Source: Cephalotus follicularis (taxonomy: Eukaryota; Streptophyta; Magnoliopsida; Oxalidales; Cephalotaceae). Taken from it: 64,000 nt of DNA. Position numbers and translations under genes: made by a program. The notes below the pieces were generated by a model that saw nothing but the letters and a program-made list of their open reading frames with translations, was not told the DNA's origin and did not search any database. The DNA is taken from assembly GCA_001972305.1 (NCBI GenBank), contig BDDD01001763.1:159788-223787 (forward strand), in the 5' to 3' direction. Shown here piece after piece: positions 42,328 through 54,360 of this stretch (its first letter is position 1; every line of letters begins with the position of its first letter).

Positions 42328-44250
42328 GACCTAATTATCTACAATCAAACCTTTATTTCATATCTAGTGACTTGTAGGTTAACTTTGTGTCTTGGACGAA
42401 TTTGTGATTCCATCCTTAGAGTGCAATTGGCAATTTTGGTTCAATTGAAATGTTGCTCATTCTAATTGATTTTGCCAATTGGGTGAACTAGTGCAAACGA
42501 CTAATTAATGGCTAGTTTGATGAGCCGAAGATTAGTACATAGGGTGTTTAAGATGCAATGGAGCATTCAAACATCCGATGTACGATTTAGTATCTCGAAC
42601 GGGCCATAACAAGTCATTAAACGAGGGTTTAAAAAGTGACTATAATTTTTTCTTCGAAAACTGGTCGTGTTCAATTCTTTCTGCTAAGATTTTCTGTACT
42701 GGTTAGTACAGTCTGTCTAGCAAATAACCTGGCTATTAAAAGGACAGGCACACACGAGGGTGTTTCAAGCAAAAATTTAATTCACTTATACACTTAGTTC
42801 ATTAATACAATGCAATTAATATTCAAGAGGAATATTAATATTAGTTCGCTAATACTTAATTGCGGTATTTTTTATTTATTCACTCAAATAATCAAATGGA
42901 AGAGCCATAAGATAAAATATAGTAAGAGTATATATTAAGAGACACTAGATTTTAATTAATTTAGTGGGAGTTGCATTCCTGGTTGATCATTAGTAAAATC
43001 CACAAGCCATTAAATATTAAATTGTTTACGTGTTTATTCATTAAATATATTGGTTATATTTTTTTGAATTTCTTATGCATGCTGGTAGGCTTGGGACTTG
43101 ACCTAGCTTTCTGGTTTCTTTTGTGGATGATTTAAAATCTTTCTTATTATATTTGGAGTTCATATGGCCTGTAATAAGGCTGCCTGCGCGCGTCGTAAAT
43201 TTTCTTGTTCTTTATTTTATTCAATGGTAGAATAGAATTCTCTTCTCCCTCAATTGTATTTCTTTTTCTTTTAATGTATATAATGGATGTAACGATTGAA
43301 GAAAGGAGAGCAATGGAGAATGAAGAGTGGATCAAGAAGATTACAAGACCAAGTGAAGGCTATGTATGCATGGTTGCATATGTAATAAAGTATTTTAAAT
43401 TAGTACACCTAGGAGACCAAGTGATCCGGTTGGCTCGCATGATCACTAATAGTTAAAGTCCCAAGTCATGCCACTTTTAGGGTACATGAGATGGATTTTT
43501 TTCTTTTTATAAACAATCAAAACACGTCCAAGCATATAAGCTATTCCAAATGGATTCAAAGATTAAAATGAATCTTAAAAATGGCTTTGGTCAAATAATA
43601 AAACTTGATGAAATATCAAATTCTCCCAAATTAAAAATAATAAGTCCATAAGCGATAGAGCATCAGGCTGCCCTGTCGTTGGCCTTCCATCGTCTTCATT
43701 GAATGGGGTGGAGATATTGGGGATGGCACTAGCCACAGCTGAGGTCCCCCGTATGACCATTTCTATTCAATTTCAATGTGAGGTACACTGGAAGGAAATG
43801 ATCATGTTTTGGTACTGGGACATCACACGTGTGAGGATCAAAACGGGTTTATTTCTTTGAGGATTGTGGGTTTGATTTATACCAGGTTCATATTATTGGC
43901 ACAGCCATAGCTGTGGATTATATGGGTTGGCAGGCTAAAATCGTATCGGATCTTTCATTTTAAGGGTGAGAGGCCCTAATGTAAATTGGTGTTCACGTCT
44001 ACCTATTCAGGGACTGTGGTTTGTCATGCCACAGCTGAGGCCATAATACGCTAGATAGATTCCGATCCCCACTAAGAAGCGGGTGCTTCCCGAATTCCAC
44101 ATGGAGGTGTGGGATACGATTAGAATAGTGGGAGGAGCCATAATTACTAAAGACCAAGGATTATGATAATAACATTAATTGGAATAATCTGCTAATACTT
44201 CTCTCATATTTTCTCTAAATAGGTTGCTAGATATACTCAATTCTACTCCA
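42328..44250 (+). other. copia-2 untranslated leader, no gene
   Basis: This AT-rich stretch has blocks homologous to 2440-3640 of copia-A. No domain is seen in any frame. Confidence 0.65.
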
Positions 44251-44835
44251 ATGGCAGTCAACACCATCCTATGTAATATTTTATTGAACAATGAGTTAAT
44301 TGGTCCAAATTTTGATTATGGAAACGTCAATTGTGATTATTACTCACGAGCATGAGAGTGGTTCATGTGATGATTGAATATCCCCCATATGCTCATGCTA
44401 ACCCATCAGAGGATGAATGGACCGAGGAGGTCAAATGGTGGCATGAAAACGAGTGAGCTCATTGCTCAGCACTTGATAGCATGGAGCTATCATTGTGACG
44501 ACAGCATGAGCACCTTGCTACCATAAGGGGCATTATTATACAACTAAGGGAGTTGTTTGGCTCTTATGAGGCAGATCCAGTCCTTCATCGGACTCAGTCA
44601 GCCACGTTCGTACTTCCATCTTCTTGTGGAACAACCTCACCGAGAGGTAGATTAAGGGATCATGTTCCAAAGGCAAGGAGCCTTAAAAGAAGAAAAGGAA
44701 CAAAAGGTAAAGTAAAAGGATTGCAAAGGGAAGCCATCATGGAAAGGACCAAAATGCTTAAAAAAGGAGATAGCCTGTTTCTTTTGTGGGAATCCATGTC
44801 ATGAGAAGAAAAACTGTAACCAGTTTCTTAAATCC
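44251..44835 (+). pseudogene. gag: copia-2 gag remnant
   Basis: From ATG 44251 the frame reads MAVNTILCNILLNNELIGPNF, matching the copia-A gag start. Many stops follow. A zinc knuckle survives at about 44780-44821 (C-F-F-C...H...C, spacing C-x2-C-x4-H-x4-C) after a Lys/Arg-rich stretch. The middle of the capsid region is missing. Confidence 0.7.
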
Positions 44836-47332
44836 ACAGCAGGAGGTACCTCGGAGTTAGGTACTTCCATAAATATTCTAGCATACAATGTAAGTTTAGT
44901 TTGGGTAAGAAATTCAAATTTTGAAACTAACATTTATATCTCTATGCATGGCTAAGAGAAGCTAGGCAGCAAGGAGCTGTTAAAGTTGTGGATATATGCC
45001 AAGGTGTTGGATACGACATTCACACTGTTTTTTGTATAGGCGTAATGAATTGTACATATTTTTCCAATTGAATATATACTAAGAGCATATCATTGTATAT
45101 AAAGAATATTATATAAAACTTTGTTTAAATATGTATGAGAAGAGCAAGGAGCTCAAATTTGTGGTAAAATTCTTTATTCTTATACATAACAATATTCTAG
45201 TTAGTGCAAGAGGTACATGGATTAAACAAGATCTAAGTATTACACAATAATCATTGCATTAACAATTCAATAAGGAACAATTAATAAAAGACTATGAGAG
45301 ATAATAGGACCTTCTCTCTAAATGGTATGGTCCATGATGTCTTTTATACAAATCTTCTTATCTCCTTCTGGGTTATGCATTACAAAGGGCAGTGCACATC
45401 CTAATCCGGATTCCTTTGAAATCAGTCCACTCTGATATCAATGAGGATATCATATGATCAAGGAGATCATACATGGAGAAAACCCATCCTAAACCATTGG
45501 TTTGCTATAGGCTGTCCAGCTTATATAAGAAAATGGAAACCTTCTAAACTGGAGGCATGAAAGGGTCATTGCTGGTTTGTGGGATATCTTAAGACAGGCT
45601 TAGGATATCATTCCACTATCCCAGCGAACAAAAGGGCTTTTTTATTTCGTGTACTACAAAATTCCTAAGGATGGAATACCTGTTTACAGGAAGCAGTGGG
45701 AGTATGGTATAACTAAAGAAGTTAATACCAAGTGGAAAACCATAAGACGATAAAGAATCAGAGGTTGAACCCTCTGAAGACATAATTGGGAAAGGATCTC
45801 AATCTGAGATGAAATATCTATAAAGCAATCCTCTAGGGAGGAAAATAGGGAAAGGTTTTTAACAACGCTTGAGAGATAGGGTTTCTCAAAGATGGCACTG
45901 ACAAACCTAATGTCATCAAGGGATGACATGCCTATCAGCTACATGAATCAGTGAAGGACACTGATTCCAATACATCGAAAGGAGCCATGAAACCCAAAAT
46001 GGACTCCATAAATTCCAGCCAAGTATGAAGTTGGTCAATGCTTCCAAAGGCGGGGTTCCCTTTGGTTGTATAAATATCTTCAAGGAGACGATAAGCGTTA
46101 ATGGTAAAGGTTGATAGCTTTAAAGCACTATTAGCACTGAAAGGGTATAGAATGAAATAATAGGGTGACTATACTTTCTAGCAAATCATAAATGCTTAAG
46201 TCCATTCGGATAATGCAAGCTACAAAGGTCTATGGTTGACTTTAACCAAGCATCCCATAACTGAAACATCTTTTGATATAGGTGTGCTTTATGTCTACCG
46301 AAATTAGGATAACCCAGATATCACTATCTTGGTTAAAGTACATAAACATGTTACAGTTCATGTTAGTACTATAAACTAAGAATTTCTCCATCAAGGATTT
46401 GGGAAGAGGCTTCATACATTTAGAATATGAAGATCTAAAGAGTATATCATGTAGGTTCCTCGGGATTTCCCAAAGCCATTACATCAGCAGGGATCTGATA
46501 TGGTATGGCAAAAATGATTCCATAAATTAATGACTTACTGCCGATTGGTCAAGGAATTATTCTCTCCAAGAGGATGTCTTTAGGGACGTCGAGGAGAAGA
46601 CACGCATGAATGGAAAACCATAAGCTTCGGTTACGGACTCTATCATGTATGTCATGCCGTGTACTAGGCCTAATGTCAAACATGCCCGAGGGCTAGGCCA
46701 ATCAATTTTTAGTCCTAATTCCAGTGAGGGACACTAGAAATTGTCAATAGGGATTGTGATAAACTTGAGGAGAGCTCAAGATCCCTTCTTGTCATATGGA
46801 GAATATAATGAAATATGAAACTTTAAGGGTTATGGGAACTCTATATTTCAAAAGTGATTGGAATGATCGTGAAACCGTTTAAGGATATTTTATTATCCTA
46901 AACGAAGGTGTTGTATGAGATGCAAAAGTTTAAAACAAAGGATGCTACAAACCCATGCTATGCATATTAAGTATGTCGTGCCCTAAGATACCGCATCAAA
47001 GTAGTTATTTTGGAAGTGGAAGTTCATTGGTGAACTTGAAGTGGTTCCTCCCATCGTTCATACAGTGTGATGACTACGATGATGATGGAGGGCTTTGTAC
47101 AAACCCAGGAACCGCAGTCTCATTACCGTTCCATCATTTTAAACAGTGAGGTGTCAATTGATCAATAAGATCATATGATCATGGAGATCAAAATACAGAG
47201 AAATGTATCCTTTTGAGAGATTTGTGAAGGTAGTAAACTTAGCAGACCCACAGACCAATGCCATCAGCTATTCAGTAGTCAAGAGAGAAATATGTACGAT
47301 ATGCTTGGGCTATAAGGTCTTCGTGGCTGTAG
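44836..47332 (+). pseudogene. copia-2 pol remnants
   Basis: Only short homologies remain, in order: integrase C-terminus (FYKTG-like text with EQKGFFISCTTKFL near 45620-45680), an RT block near 46480-46720 (RPNVKHARGL, cognate to copia-A PNVAYALGM), and a late RNase H block near 46990-47090. Stops occur every few dozen bases. Assignment is by position and similarity to copia-A. Confidence 0.6.
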
Positions 47333-47347
47333 GGCCAAGTGGGAGAT
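47333..47347 (+). other. copia-2 polypurine tract
   Basis: GCCAAGTGGGAGAT directly precedes the TGTTGGAG start of the 3' LTR, as is usual in this kind of copia element. Confidence 0.75.
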
Positions 47348-48896
47348 TGTTGGAGTTAGGTGTCCCTGTAAGCCAAGAAAGGGCTGCATGTGTGTACATA
47401 TTTGATATATTCCTTAATTGGAATAATCCATGCAAGTCGATGGGCGGCTGCATTTATGTACTTTAAACTCTTGTCCTTCATTCTTAGTTCCAGTTATGTT
47501 CTATTGTGCATATACATTTAACAATGGCAACCGGCTATATGTAATATCCCAAACCGTAAAAAACGGATCAGTTGATCACCATATCAACTGAGTACACATA
47601 TAGCGCACTGTCCCTGAGGGGTTGGATCTCATGCCTGAGAGATTTTGAGAATGAGATCCTTACTCCCCTCAGACAGAAGTCCCAGGTCATAGGTGCCCTT
47701 TCTGGGCAATTGATGAACTGCAAAGACTTGCCGTATTATGGTTGATCCCTTGTGTATGGAGGACGGAATCTCTCATTGTCGTTTGGATGGCACTAAAGCT
47801 TATGCGGGGTACATGCTGGAGCATGATACTGAACTGACCCACCATAGGTAACCTTTTTGGATAGACATTACCCTTGTCGATAAGATCCCTATTGTCTTCG
47901 GTGGTGTATAGTCTATGGTGACTAATAGGTATTAGCCTACTTTGTATCCTTAGACCTGAGCGGCTGACAAGCATTATGCAGTGACCGCATAGCTTTGATT
48001 TCTGCCTTCCCCAGCACTAGTCACGTGCTGGCAAATGGGTTGTCTTCGGGTCATGTGGAAGTTGTATTGAGACGTATGGGCAAAGTTTGCAATATGGGAT
48101 CGTCACACCCGTAATGATGGATGAATGGCTCTATATGATCTTTGAGCATTGCTAACTGAAATCCTGGCCAGGTGAAGGCGGACTGAATAATGGGTGATTT
48201 CAGGGAAGTCTGCCAAAGTCGCAATGTGTACATTGATTTATAGGATCACGGTATTTTCTAGAGTGGACATTTATCCACACCCTAGTCCGTGGTCAAAGCC
48301 AATAGTAATGTGGGATACATGACACATATGCCAAAGACAGGCTTAAAGCACTGGCTATCTGGCTAACGACTGATAGGCGTTGTAATACACGAATCTGGGG
48401 GTGATGAAAGTCCACATCGAGGCCATTTTAATAGTGAGAGACTATTAGGATGGTCGTACCAGAACATCAAGATGTTTTGGGAAATTTATCAGCAGACCGG
48501 ATAACGACCTGTCTTTCCGGGTCTCGCTCGATTATGGTAAAGGGATGACATCACAGAGATGTTACTTTGACCAAGAATATTTTATTTGATGGACAAATAT
48601 CACTTCATGGCAAGTGAGTCCAATCATCATCATAATAAAATGTTCTGTTCAAATACTTGAGTGTTTCACAATTTATCTTGTCAGGAGAGAGAAATTTGGG
48701 GGCTAAGTTTGGGTCGAATTTCATGTCAAGGAGACAAGAAAAATCGGCCATACCCATTTTCCATGCAAGGAGACCATTTTGGTCGGTCTCCTATTTTGTC
48801 TTATGTGCTTTTAAAGCATGAGTGATGGACACTCTTGTTTATGACAAAGGTTGGGCAATCCCTACACAAGTGTAAGATATTAAATGACAAGGAGGA

Positions 48897-48925
48897 GCCC
48901 TCTCTTACACTGTGTAAGAGAGGGC
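48897..48925. repeat. Perfect 13-bp inverted repeat present only in the 3' LTR
   Basis: Arms GCCCTCTCTTACA and TGTAAGAGAGGGC are separated by CTG. The 5' LTR has only the right arm (about 41241-41254). Confidence 0.85.
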
Positions 48926-49534
48926 ACGGCTACATATGAGAAAAGAGAAGTGAGAGGACTTAATGAATTAAGGAAATTCATTTTATATTACACACTTTTG
49001 CAAAAGGTGGATTTAAGGCTTTTTTGAAAACACTCACACGGCATCTCTCTCTTGTCATTCTCTCCCACCCGTCCTTTCTCTCTTCTTCTTCATTTCTCCC
49101 GTTTCTTTCTACCTCCATTAATGGAGAATGGAAAAAGCTTCAAGCTTTTGAGAAATCTAGACAACACTTCTTGCTCCCTTTTACATACCTAGTCATTAAG
49201 GGTGAAGATATCTTACATAATATATTTTATCTTTACTCTTTGTGATTATTAGATTTAAGTTTTTTAATTCATGTCTCCTGCCTTCTTTAAAGTTCAAGGC
49301 CGAACCTAGAAGAGCATCTTATGTCAAGGAACCAAGCTTGAATGTGAAGTTTTGAGTGGGTCAAAATTTGTGTCATCCATGGAGCTCTTGTACCCGCAGG
49401 TTTGAAGATGGATTCATGGAGCTAGAGTGTTCAGGCAGCACATAAAGGAAGGACTAAAGACTTTGGGTAACAATTTCTTCATCCCCCTCTTTTTGGATTT
49501 GGATTGGGCCAAACCCTAGCCAAACCCAAGATGA

Positions 49535-49598
<64 letters not shown>
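49535..49598. repeat. Microsatellite (AT)n(GT)n
   Basis: AT units are followed by 22 or so GT units inside the copia-2 3' LTR. The 5' LTR has only ATGAATATATTTATGTGTTTG at this place. Confidence 0.97.
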
Positions 49599-49604
<6 letters not shown>

Positions 49605-50029
49605 TTTGTGTTATGTGGCTATTTTTTTGGGGTCTATGCTAGGGTTTGCCAACCCTAGCCAAAACCTCTATTTTTCTTGGAGGAATTCCTTGCAAACCCT
49701 AAAGGTTTGGGTTACCAAGGTTCGGGTTTGTCGGTCTAATGCTTATGGTTTGTGTGTGTTCCCTTAATGCAATTGTTTGTGACCAAAGTAAGGGTTTATG
49801 GCAATCCTTGCTCCAAACCCGCCCCTCCCTTGTTCTTGGATGGGTTAATTGGTTTGATTAGACGCTTAATTAGGGTTCCTGGCCATATTGGGACAATTGT
49901 GGACATAGGTTAGGGTATCCCATTTCTTTGGAATCAATCATTTGGTTAAAAATTAAAAATTATCACCCTTCACACCTTATACCCATAATTGGTTTTATCT
50001 TCCGCTACCTTGAGCCTTTTTTCCCAACA

Positions 50030-51025
50030 TTTATTTGTTGAGAGAGCATTTAAAGACAGGTTTATGTGTAGGTAGACCAAGTAGCAGAGGTCATAACTCA
50101 CAGTCAGACCACGCAGTGGAAGTCAGACCTCAGAGGCAAAGGTCAGTCCTTAGGGGTCATTGGTAGACCTCAGAGGTAGAGGGCAGAGGTTAGACCTCAG
50201 TGGAAGAGATCAGACCTTAGAGCTTCAGAGAATACCTCGTTATTAGAGGTTGGAGGTCAGACATCATTTGGCAGAGCTGGGAGCTCGATGCACGAAGTCA
50301 GACTTCAGAACTTTTTTGCAGACTTCCTTAATCAGACGGATCAGAGTATGTAAGCTTAAGTGTAAGCTTATATTGAAATGTTTAGTGATGAGTCACCACC
50401 ATGATATATATATATATAAGGCTAAAAAGGGTTTTCTTGACTTATCGAAAAACATTATCGTATTGAACACACTTTGGAACAACTCTCAATACGAAATAGT
50501 TTCAAACCCGTCCAAAACACACTCTCTTTTCTCTTTCATATTTTCTCTCCTGTTTCATCTTCTTTCACTAGAGGACTTTGACAAATCTTGGAGCTCTTAA
50601 GAATAGAAGAATAAACACATCATCTCTCACCCTCCAAACTTCATTATAGGAGGAGATAGTTTCTACACTAGATTCTATCTTTACTTGTGTTGAAGACAAT
50701 ATTAGGTCTAAACATATTTAGCCTCCAAACTTTTAAAAATGTTTCTTGCCGTGGTTTGGGTAGCAAGATTAGTGAAGGCTAAAGGTTGGATTTAATGCTT
50801 TTGGGGAACACATCAGCATCTGAGAGAATACGCAAAAGTAGAGGAGCAAAGAATAAGGTATAAAATTCTTACATCCTTCTTTATGGCTATTGCGTTGTTG
50901 TTTGGGTTTCGGGTCGGTGGATTGATATTAGGGTTTTTGTGTGTATCCCTAACATCAATTTAACCAGCGACTTATGCAAGGGTTAGCGAAACCTTAGCTC
51001 CAGCCGAAACCCTATGCTTGGGAGG
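50030..51025 (+). mobile_element. copia-A 3' LTR, outer part
   Basis: From about 50565 it matches the 5' LTR segment 1735-2200 (for example GATAGTTTCTACACT and the AACCCTATGCTTGGGAGG end). It is cut at 51025 by Tekay-3 (target GGAGG). Its first 270 bp hold a periodic motif array. Confidence 0.75.
50074..50310. repeat. Periodic array of GAGGTC-A-GACCTC-like motifs, about 20-bp spacing
   Basis: The AGACC core recurs at 50074, 50106, 50125, 50145, 50165, 50192 and 50212, with spacings 32, 19, 20, 20, 27 and 20 bp. Several copies are odd-centred palindromes (for example GAAGTCAGACTTC near 50294). The half-sites GTC/GAC are those of the GTCGAC arrays with one base between them. Confidence 0.5.
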
Positions 51026-51189
51026 TGTAATGACCGTGAATTCTATTTAATGTACTATTGTAATTCTATATGTAAAATTTACGACGAATTTATGAGAATG
51101 ATGGAATTTTCCAAACTTGTGATACTGAATTTTGAGTTAGAACCTTAATGAAATGTTGTAATGAATTGAATGATGGGAAATGTGCACTC

Positions 51190-51380
51190 AAAGCGTCGAT
51201 GCCAAGAATAAAGCATAGATTTTTCTGGGAACCAGCCGACTGGCATTGGAACACAGTCGACTGGGAGACCGTTAAGAAACAGTCGAGTGTTAGAGAATAA
51301 CATCCGGCTGTTAAGCTGTTTGACAGCACAAAAAGTTAAGAGAATAGTCGACTGTCGAAAAGGAACAGTTGACTGGATGA
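51190..51380. promoter_or_regulatory. Palindrome array, mixed GCGTCGACGC and AACAGTCGACTGTT types, Tekay-3 slot 1
   Basis: Centres are at 51197/51217 (AAGCGTCGATGC type, as in Tekay-2), then 51237/51258, 51284/51305 and 51349/51370 (CAGTCGACTG type). Spacings are 20, 21, 21 and 21 bp. The slot is the same as 17811-17960 in Tekay-2. A copy is in the 3' LTR at 57917-58085. Confidence 0.65.
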
Positions 51381-52197
51381 CGCTCTGTCAGAATAACATG
51401 TGAAGAGATCACATGCAGCAACTGATGGGAAGGAAATGGATGCCACATGTTCAACATGCGGCCAAAGGGAAGGAAGTAATGAACACCTGTATGCCATTCA
51501 GGCCGAATGGAAGTAGAATTGGAACATGTGGGGCATGCAAACTGATGGAGAAGGAAGAAAATGGCACTTAGGCGCCATGCAAACGGGTGAGGAGAGAAGG
51601 AGAGAAAATATCACCTGCATAAAACTCCCTTCTTCATCTCTTCTGCCCAGAACCTGAGAAAGGAAAGAAACGGAAATAATTAGAGAGAAATTCCAGAGAG
51701 ATAACAGAAGATAGAAAGAGAGAGAATATTTCTCCATTTGTTGAACCAAATAGAGAAGTTTCGAAACTCGGATTGGAGCTACTGGACTGGACTTTGAGCT
51801 ACTGGGAAGCACATAGTTACTGTTCAGGAAGCTTAAAGAGGTGGACTTTCGATTCCTAACTTAGAATCAAAGGTAGGGACTTGATAAACTTGATTTTGAG
51901 TTCCATAATAGTAATTGATCATCTGGTGAAATTCATGAAGGATTGTTGTAGTCTGTGAACCTGGTAGCTGGCGTTGATGTTACTATGGTTGAAGATGGAT
52001 AAAATGTGCATGTGTATACTACTTTATTTTGTTGGTATGGAAACACCATTGCATGTTCATGTTTAATCCAAGTTAAAATCAGACTGTATGGGTTCAAGAG
52101 TGGAAAAGGATTTAAATGCACGTATTGTTATGGTTGATCCTGGTTGAATTGTGGTTATTGTAGTGAATTACAAGGAGAACATGTCCATTGTTTTTCC

Positions 52198-52445
52198 ATA
52201 ACAGTCGACTGTTGAATGAAAATAGTCGACTGTTGATGGAAGACAGTCGACCAGGTTTGTTGGGCGGTGACGTGATGGTGTTGTAATAGAGATGACGTGT
52301 ACTGTTAGATAGAATAGTCGACTGTCAAGGGACACAGCCGAGTGAAAGAGAATAGCCGACTGTTGAAGGGTAATAGCTGACTGTTGAAAGAAATAGCCGA
52401 CTGCCATAGGAAATAGTCGACTCCTAGAGAAAGTTATCGATGCGT
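52198..52445. promoter_or_regulatory. Palindrome array, AACAGTCGACTGTT type, Tekay-3 slot 2
   Basis: Centres are at 52206, 52227 and 52248 (21, 21) and at 52319, 52339, 52357, 52378, 52398, 52418 and 52438 (20, 18, 21, 20, 20, 20). This is the longest regularly phased run in the window. Some copies are GCCGAC or GCTGAC variants. Confidence 0.65.
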
Positions 52446-53601
52446 GTGAGACGCCAAAAGGGTCTGTTGCATTTTGACTATATGTTTGCATTGCATAATT
52501 GTCATGGATTGAACTCAGAATTGGATTGTAAATGATTTCAAAAATGTGTGACCATTTTGGAAGTGCATTCATGATTTTAAAATGAAATCATAATTTTACA
52601 AGAAAATGTATATTTTGACAAATGTATATTTTTGAAGAATTGAGACTGTTTTTAAGGACTGTTATACATTTTGAAAATATATTGTTTCAAGTAATTTATA
52701 ACTTATAAACTACTTGAAAAATGGATTGATTGTGAACTGATTTCTGGATTGTGATTGAGACTGTTGTCGTATTAGCTGCGTGGTGGAGGTTGCCATCTAT
52801 GGCTAATGGCGGGTTTGGACCTTAGGGGCCAGGAGATAGCTAGGGGTACCCACACTAGTTACTTAGATGTCGTGCTAGTAACATGGATTGTTGACTTGAT
52901 TCGAGTCGGCCAGAGACGGGACTGAAGTAAGAGTACGACATCGGGGCCAGCAGATGGCGACGCTCTTCGTATGCACTAATTGGATTGTTTGGTCCCTTGG
53001 GGACATGATTGCTAGATTGTGTTGTGGTAGTCATTTAAAATTGTTACTCATATGTTGGTGAGTTTATATATATGAAATGTTACATATATGTACGGCATCA
53101 TTGTGCACTCATTACATGACATTTATTATAATTGACCCCGAAACACTTTTATATCTTTCCTACTTAGCTTGTGAATTCGGCTGACCCTATCAATTTCAGA
53201 TTGATGCAGTGGGACAGATATAGATAAGCATGGATGAAGAATAAAGCTGTGATAATGTTAATTGATGGAATTGTAATTCCTTTTGGGGATCGTTAAATTG
53301 TTATTGTAATCAATAGACTAATGTTATCGTAATTGATGGATTATTGTTGGATAATGTATTGATCATGCTCCGTTTTGATGGCAATTAACAATGGATTAAT
53401 TGTATTGTTAATAACCATCAGTAACATGTTACACTCTTCTATTTGGGCTTATAACTAAAATCCTTCCTCAAGATATCAATTGTTTTGGAAAGTTTTTGAA
53501 ATTTCCCAAGTTTCGTATAAGCTGAATATATACATATATGTTGATTGCCACGACCTCAGGGTCTTATATTATATGTTGTGAGAAACGGGGTGCGACAACA
53601 G

Positions 53602-53613
53602 TGGTACCATAGC
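53602..53613 (+). other. Tekay-3 primer-binding site
   Basis: TGGTACCATAGC has two mismatches to the Met-tRNA type TGGTATCAGAGC, one base after the LTR. Confidence 0.7.
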
Positions 53614-53711
53614 ATATTCCATATATACTTAGCTTGGACAAGTTCCTTGGCAATTAATAAATCGTTTTTCCTAAAGACGTGACTAATCGTCATCTTTCTT
53701 ATAGGAGATAA

Positions 53712-54360
53712 ATGGATAGAAGAAGGAGACGTGGAAGGGCTAGAGTTGTGGAGGAGAATGTTCCTCAGGAAGCAAATGTTCCAGAAAATGCAAATGAAAG
53801 GAGAGATCCGATGGATCGCATTGCTGATTACTTTCAGCAGCATATGGCTACTGATGTGGCTCATGTGGAGGAGATGCGCAGATATTACGCTCAAGCTCAG
53901 CCTCGACACATGGCCCCTGATCATTGTGTATGTGACAATGGCAACCAATTTGGAAGGAATCTCCAAAGATTCATGAGACAAAACCCTCCTACCTTCAAAG
54001 GAGAGCTTGATGCCATTGCATAGACGTGGTTGCAAGATCTGGGGAAGATCTTTGAGGTTATGGGTTGCACTGATGATCAGAAGTTCAAGTTTTCTGTCTA
54101 CCGGTTATGGGGTGAGGCCACTCATTGGTGGAAGATGGTCAGGGAAAAGTGGGAGTCTATGAGGCTTGACAGTGCTTGGGATAGGTTACAAACATAATTC
54201 TTGGAGACTTATGTGCCACGTGTGGAGCGTGAGCGTAGAGAGACGGAGCTCTTGGAGTTGCATCAAGGAGAGATGGCAGTGGCCGAATACCAGGCCAAGT
54301 TCATGGAGCTAGCCAGACACTCAGCCTATCTGGTAGCTGATGAAGAGAAGAAAATTCGAA
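53712..54360 (+). pseudogene. gag: Tekay-3 gag, C-terminal part deleted
   Basis: It starts MDRRRRRGRARVVEENV, the basic N-terminus of this clade. The sequence continues RQNPPTFKGE, a TAG (54021-54023), FSVYRLWGEATHWWKMV, another stop near 54196, then GEMAVAEYQAKFMELARHSAYLV. At about 54361 it jumps directly to protease in another frame. The rest of gag, with its zinc knuckle, is missing. Confidence 0.85.

Larger units (their letters stand above)
39676..50029 (+). mobile_element. copia-2: Ty1/copia retrotransposon with 2.6-kb LTRs, coding region decayed
   Basis: Two long LTRs (39676-42313 and 47348-50029) are accompanied by a primer site, leader related to copia-A, remnants of gag, integrase, RT and RNase H, and a polypurine tract. 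Flanks are TTTAC (39671-39675) and TTTAT (50030-50034), a duplication with one C/T change. The 5' LTR starts TATTGGAG where the 3' LTR has TGTTGGAG, so its first dinucleotide has mutated. All frames in the internal region are short. Confidence 0.88.
47348..50029 (+). mobile_element. copia-2 3' LTR
   Basis: This 2682-bp LTR runs from TGTTGGAGTTAGG to TTCCCAACA. Relative to the 5' LTR it has a (AT)n(GT)n microsatellite (49535-49598) and an extra arm that creates a 13-bp inverted repeat at 48897-48925. Confidence 0.92.
1715..51025 (+). mobile_element. copia-A: old Ty1/copia retrotransposon forming the backbone of the nest
   Basis: Five separated segments read in order as one Ty1/copia element: LTR end, primer site, leader, gag, protease and integrase (1715-6201), reverse transcriptase (17067-17651), RT end (30638-31034), then LTR sequence (39064-39675 and 50030-51025). 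The domain order protease-integrase-RT is diagnostic of Ty1/copia. LTR sequence at 50570-51020 matches 1735-2200, which supports these being 5' and 3' LTRs of one element. About 7 kb of its own DNA is left inside about 49 kb. The RNase H part and the start of the 3' LTR are missing. Lineage within copia is uncertain (Tork/Angela-like wording of the RT). Confidence 0.75.
51026..53600 (+). mobile_element. Tekay-3 5' LTR
   Basis: This 2575-bp LTR starts TGTAATGACCGTGAATTC and ends GGTGCGACAACA before the primer site. The 3' end is chosen by the primer site; an alternative end at GTAACA (53433) would leave an unusual gap. It contains two palindrome arrays. Confidence 0.82.

Noticed and set aside
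53712-53976. Second open frame overlapping the Tekay-3 gag start
   Set aside because: Shadow of the gag frame; the gag frame has the conserved basic N-terminus and RQNPPTFKGE motif.
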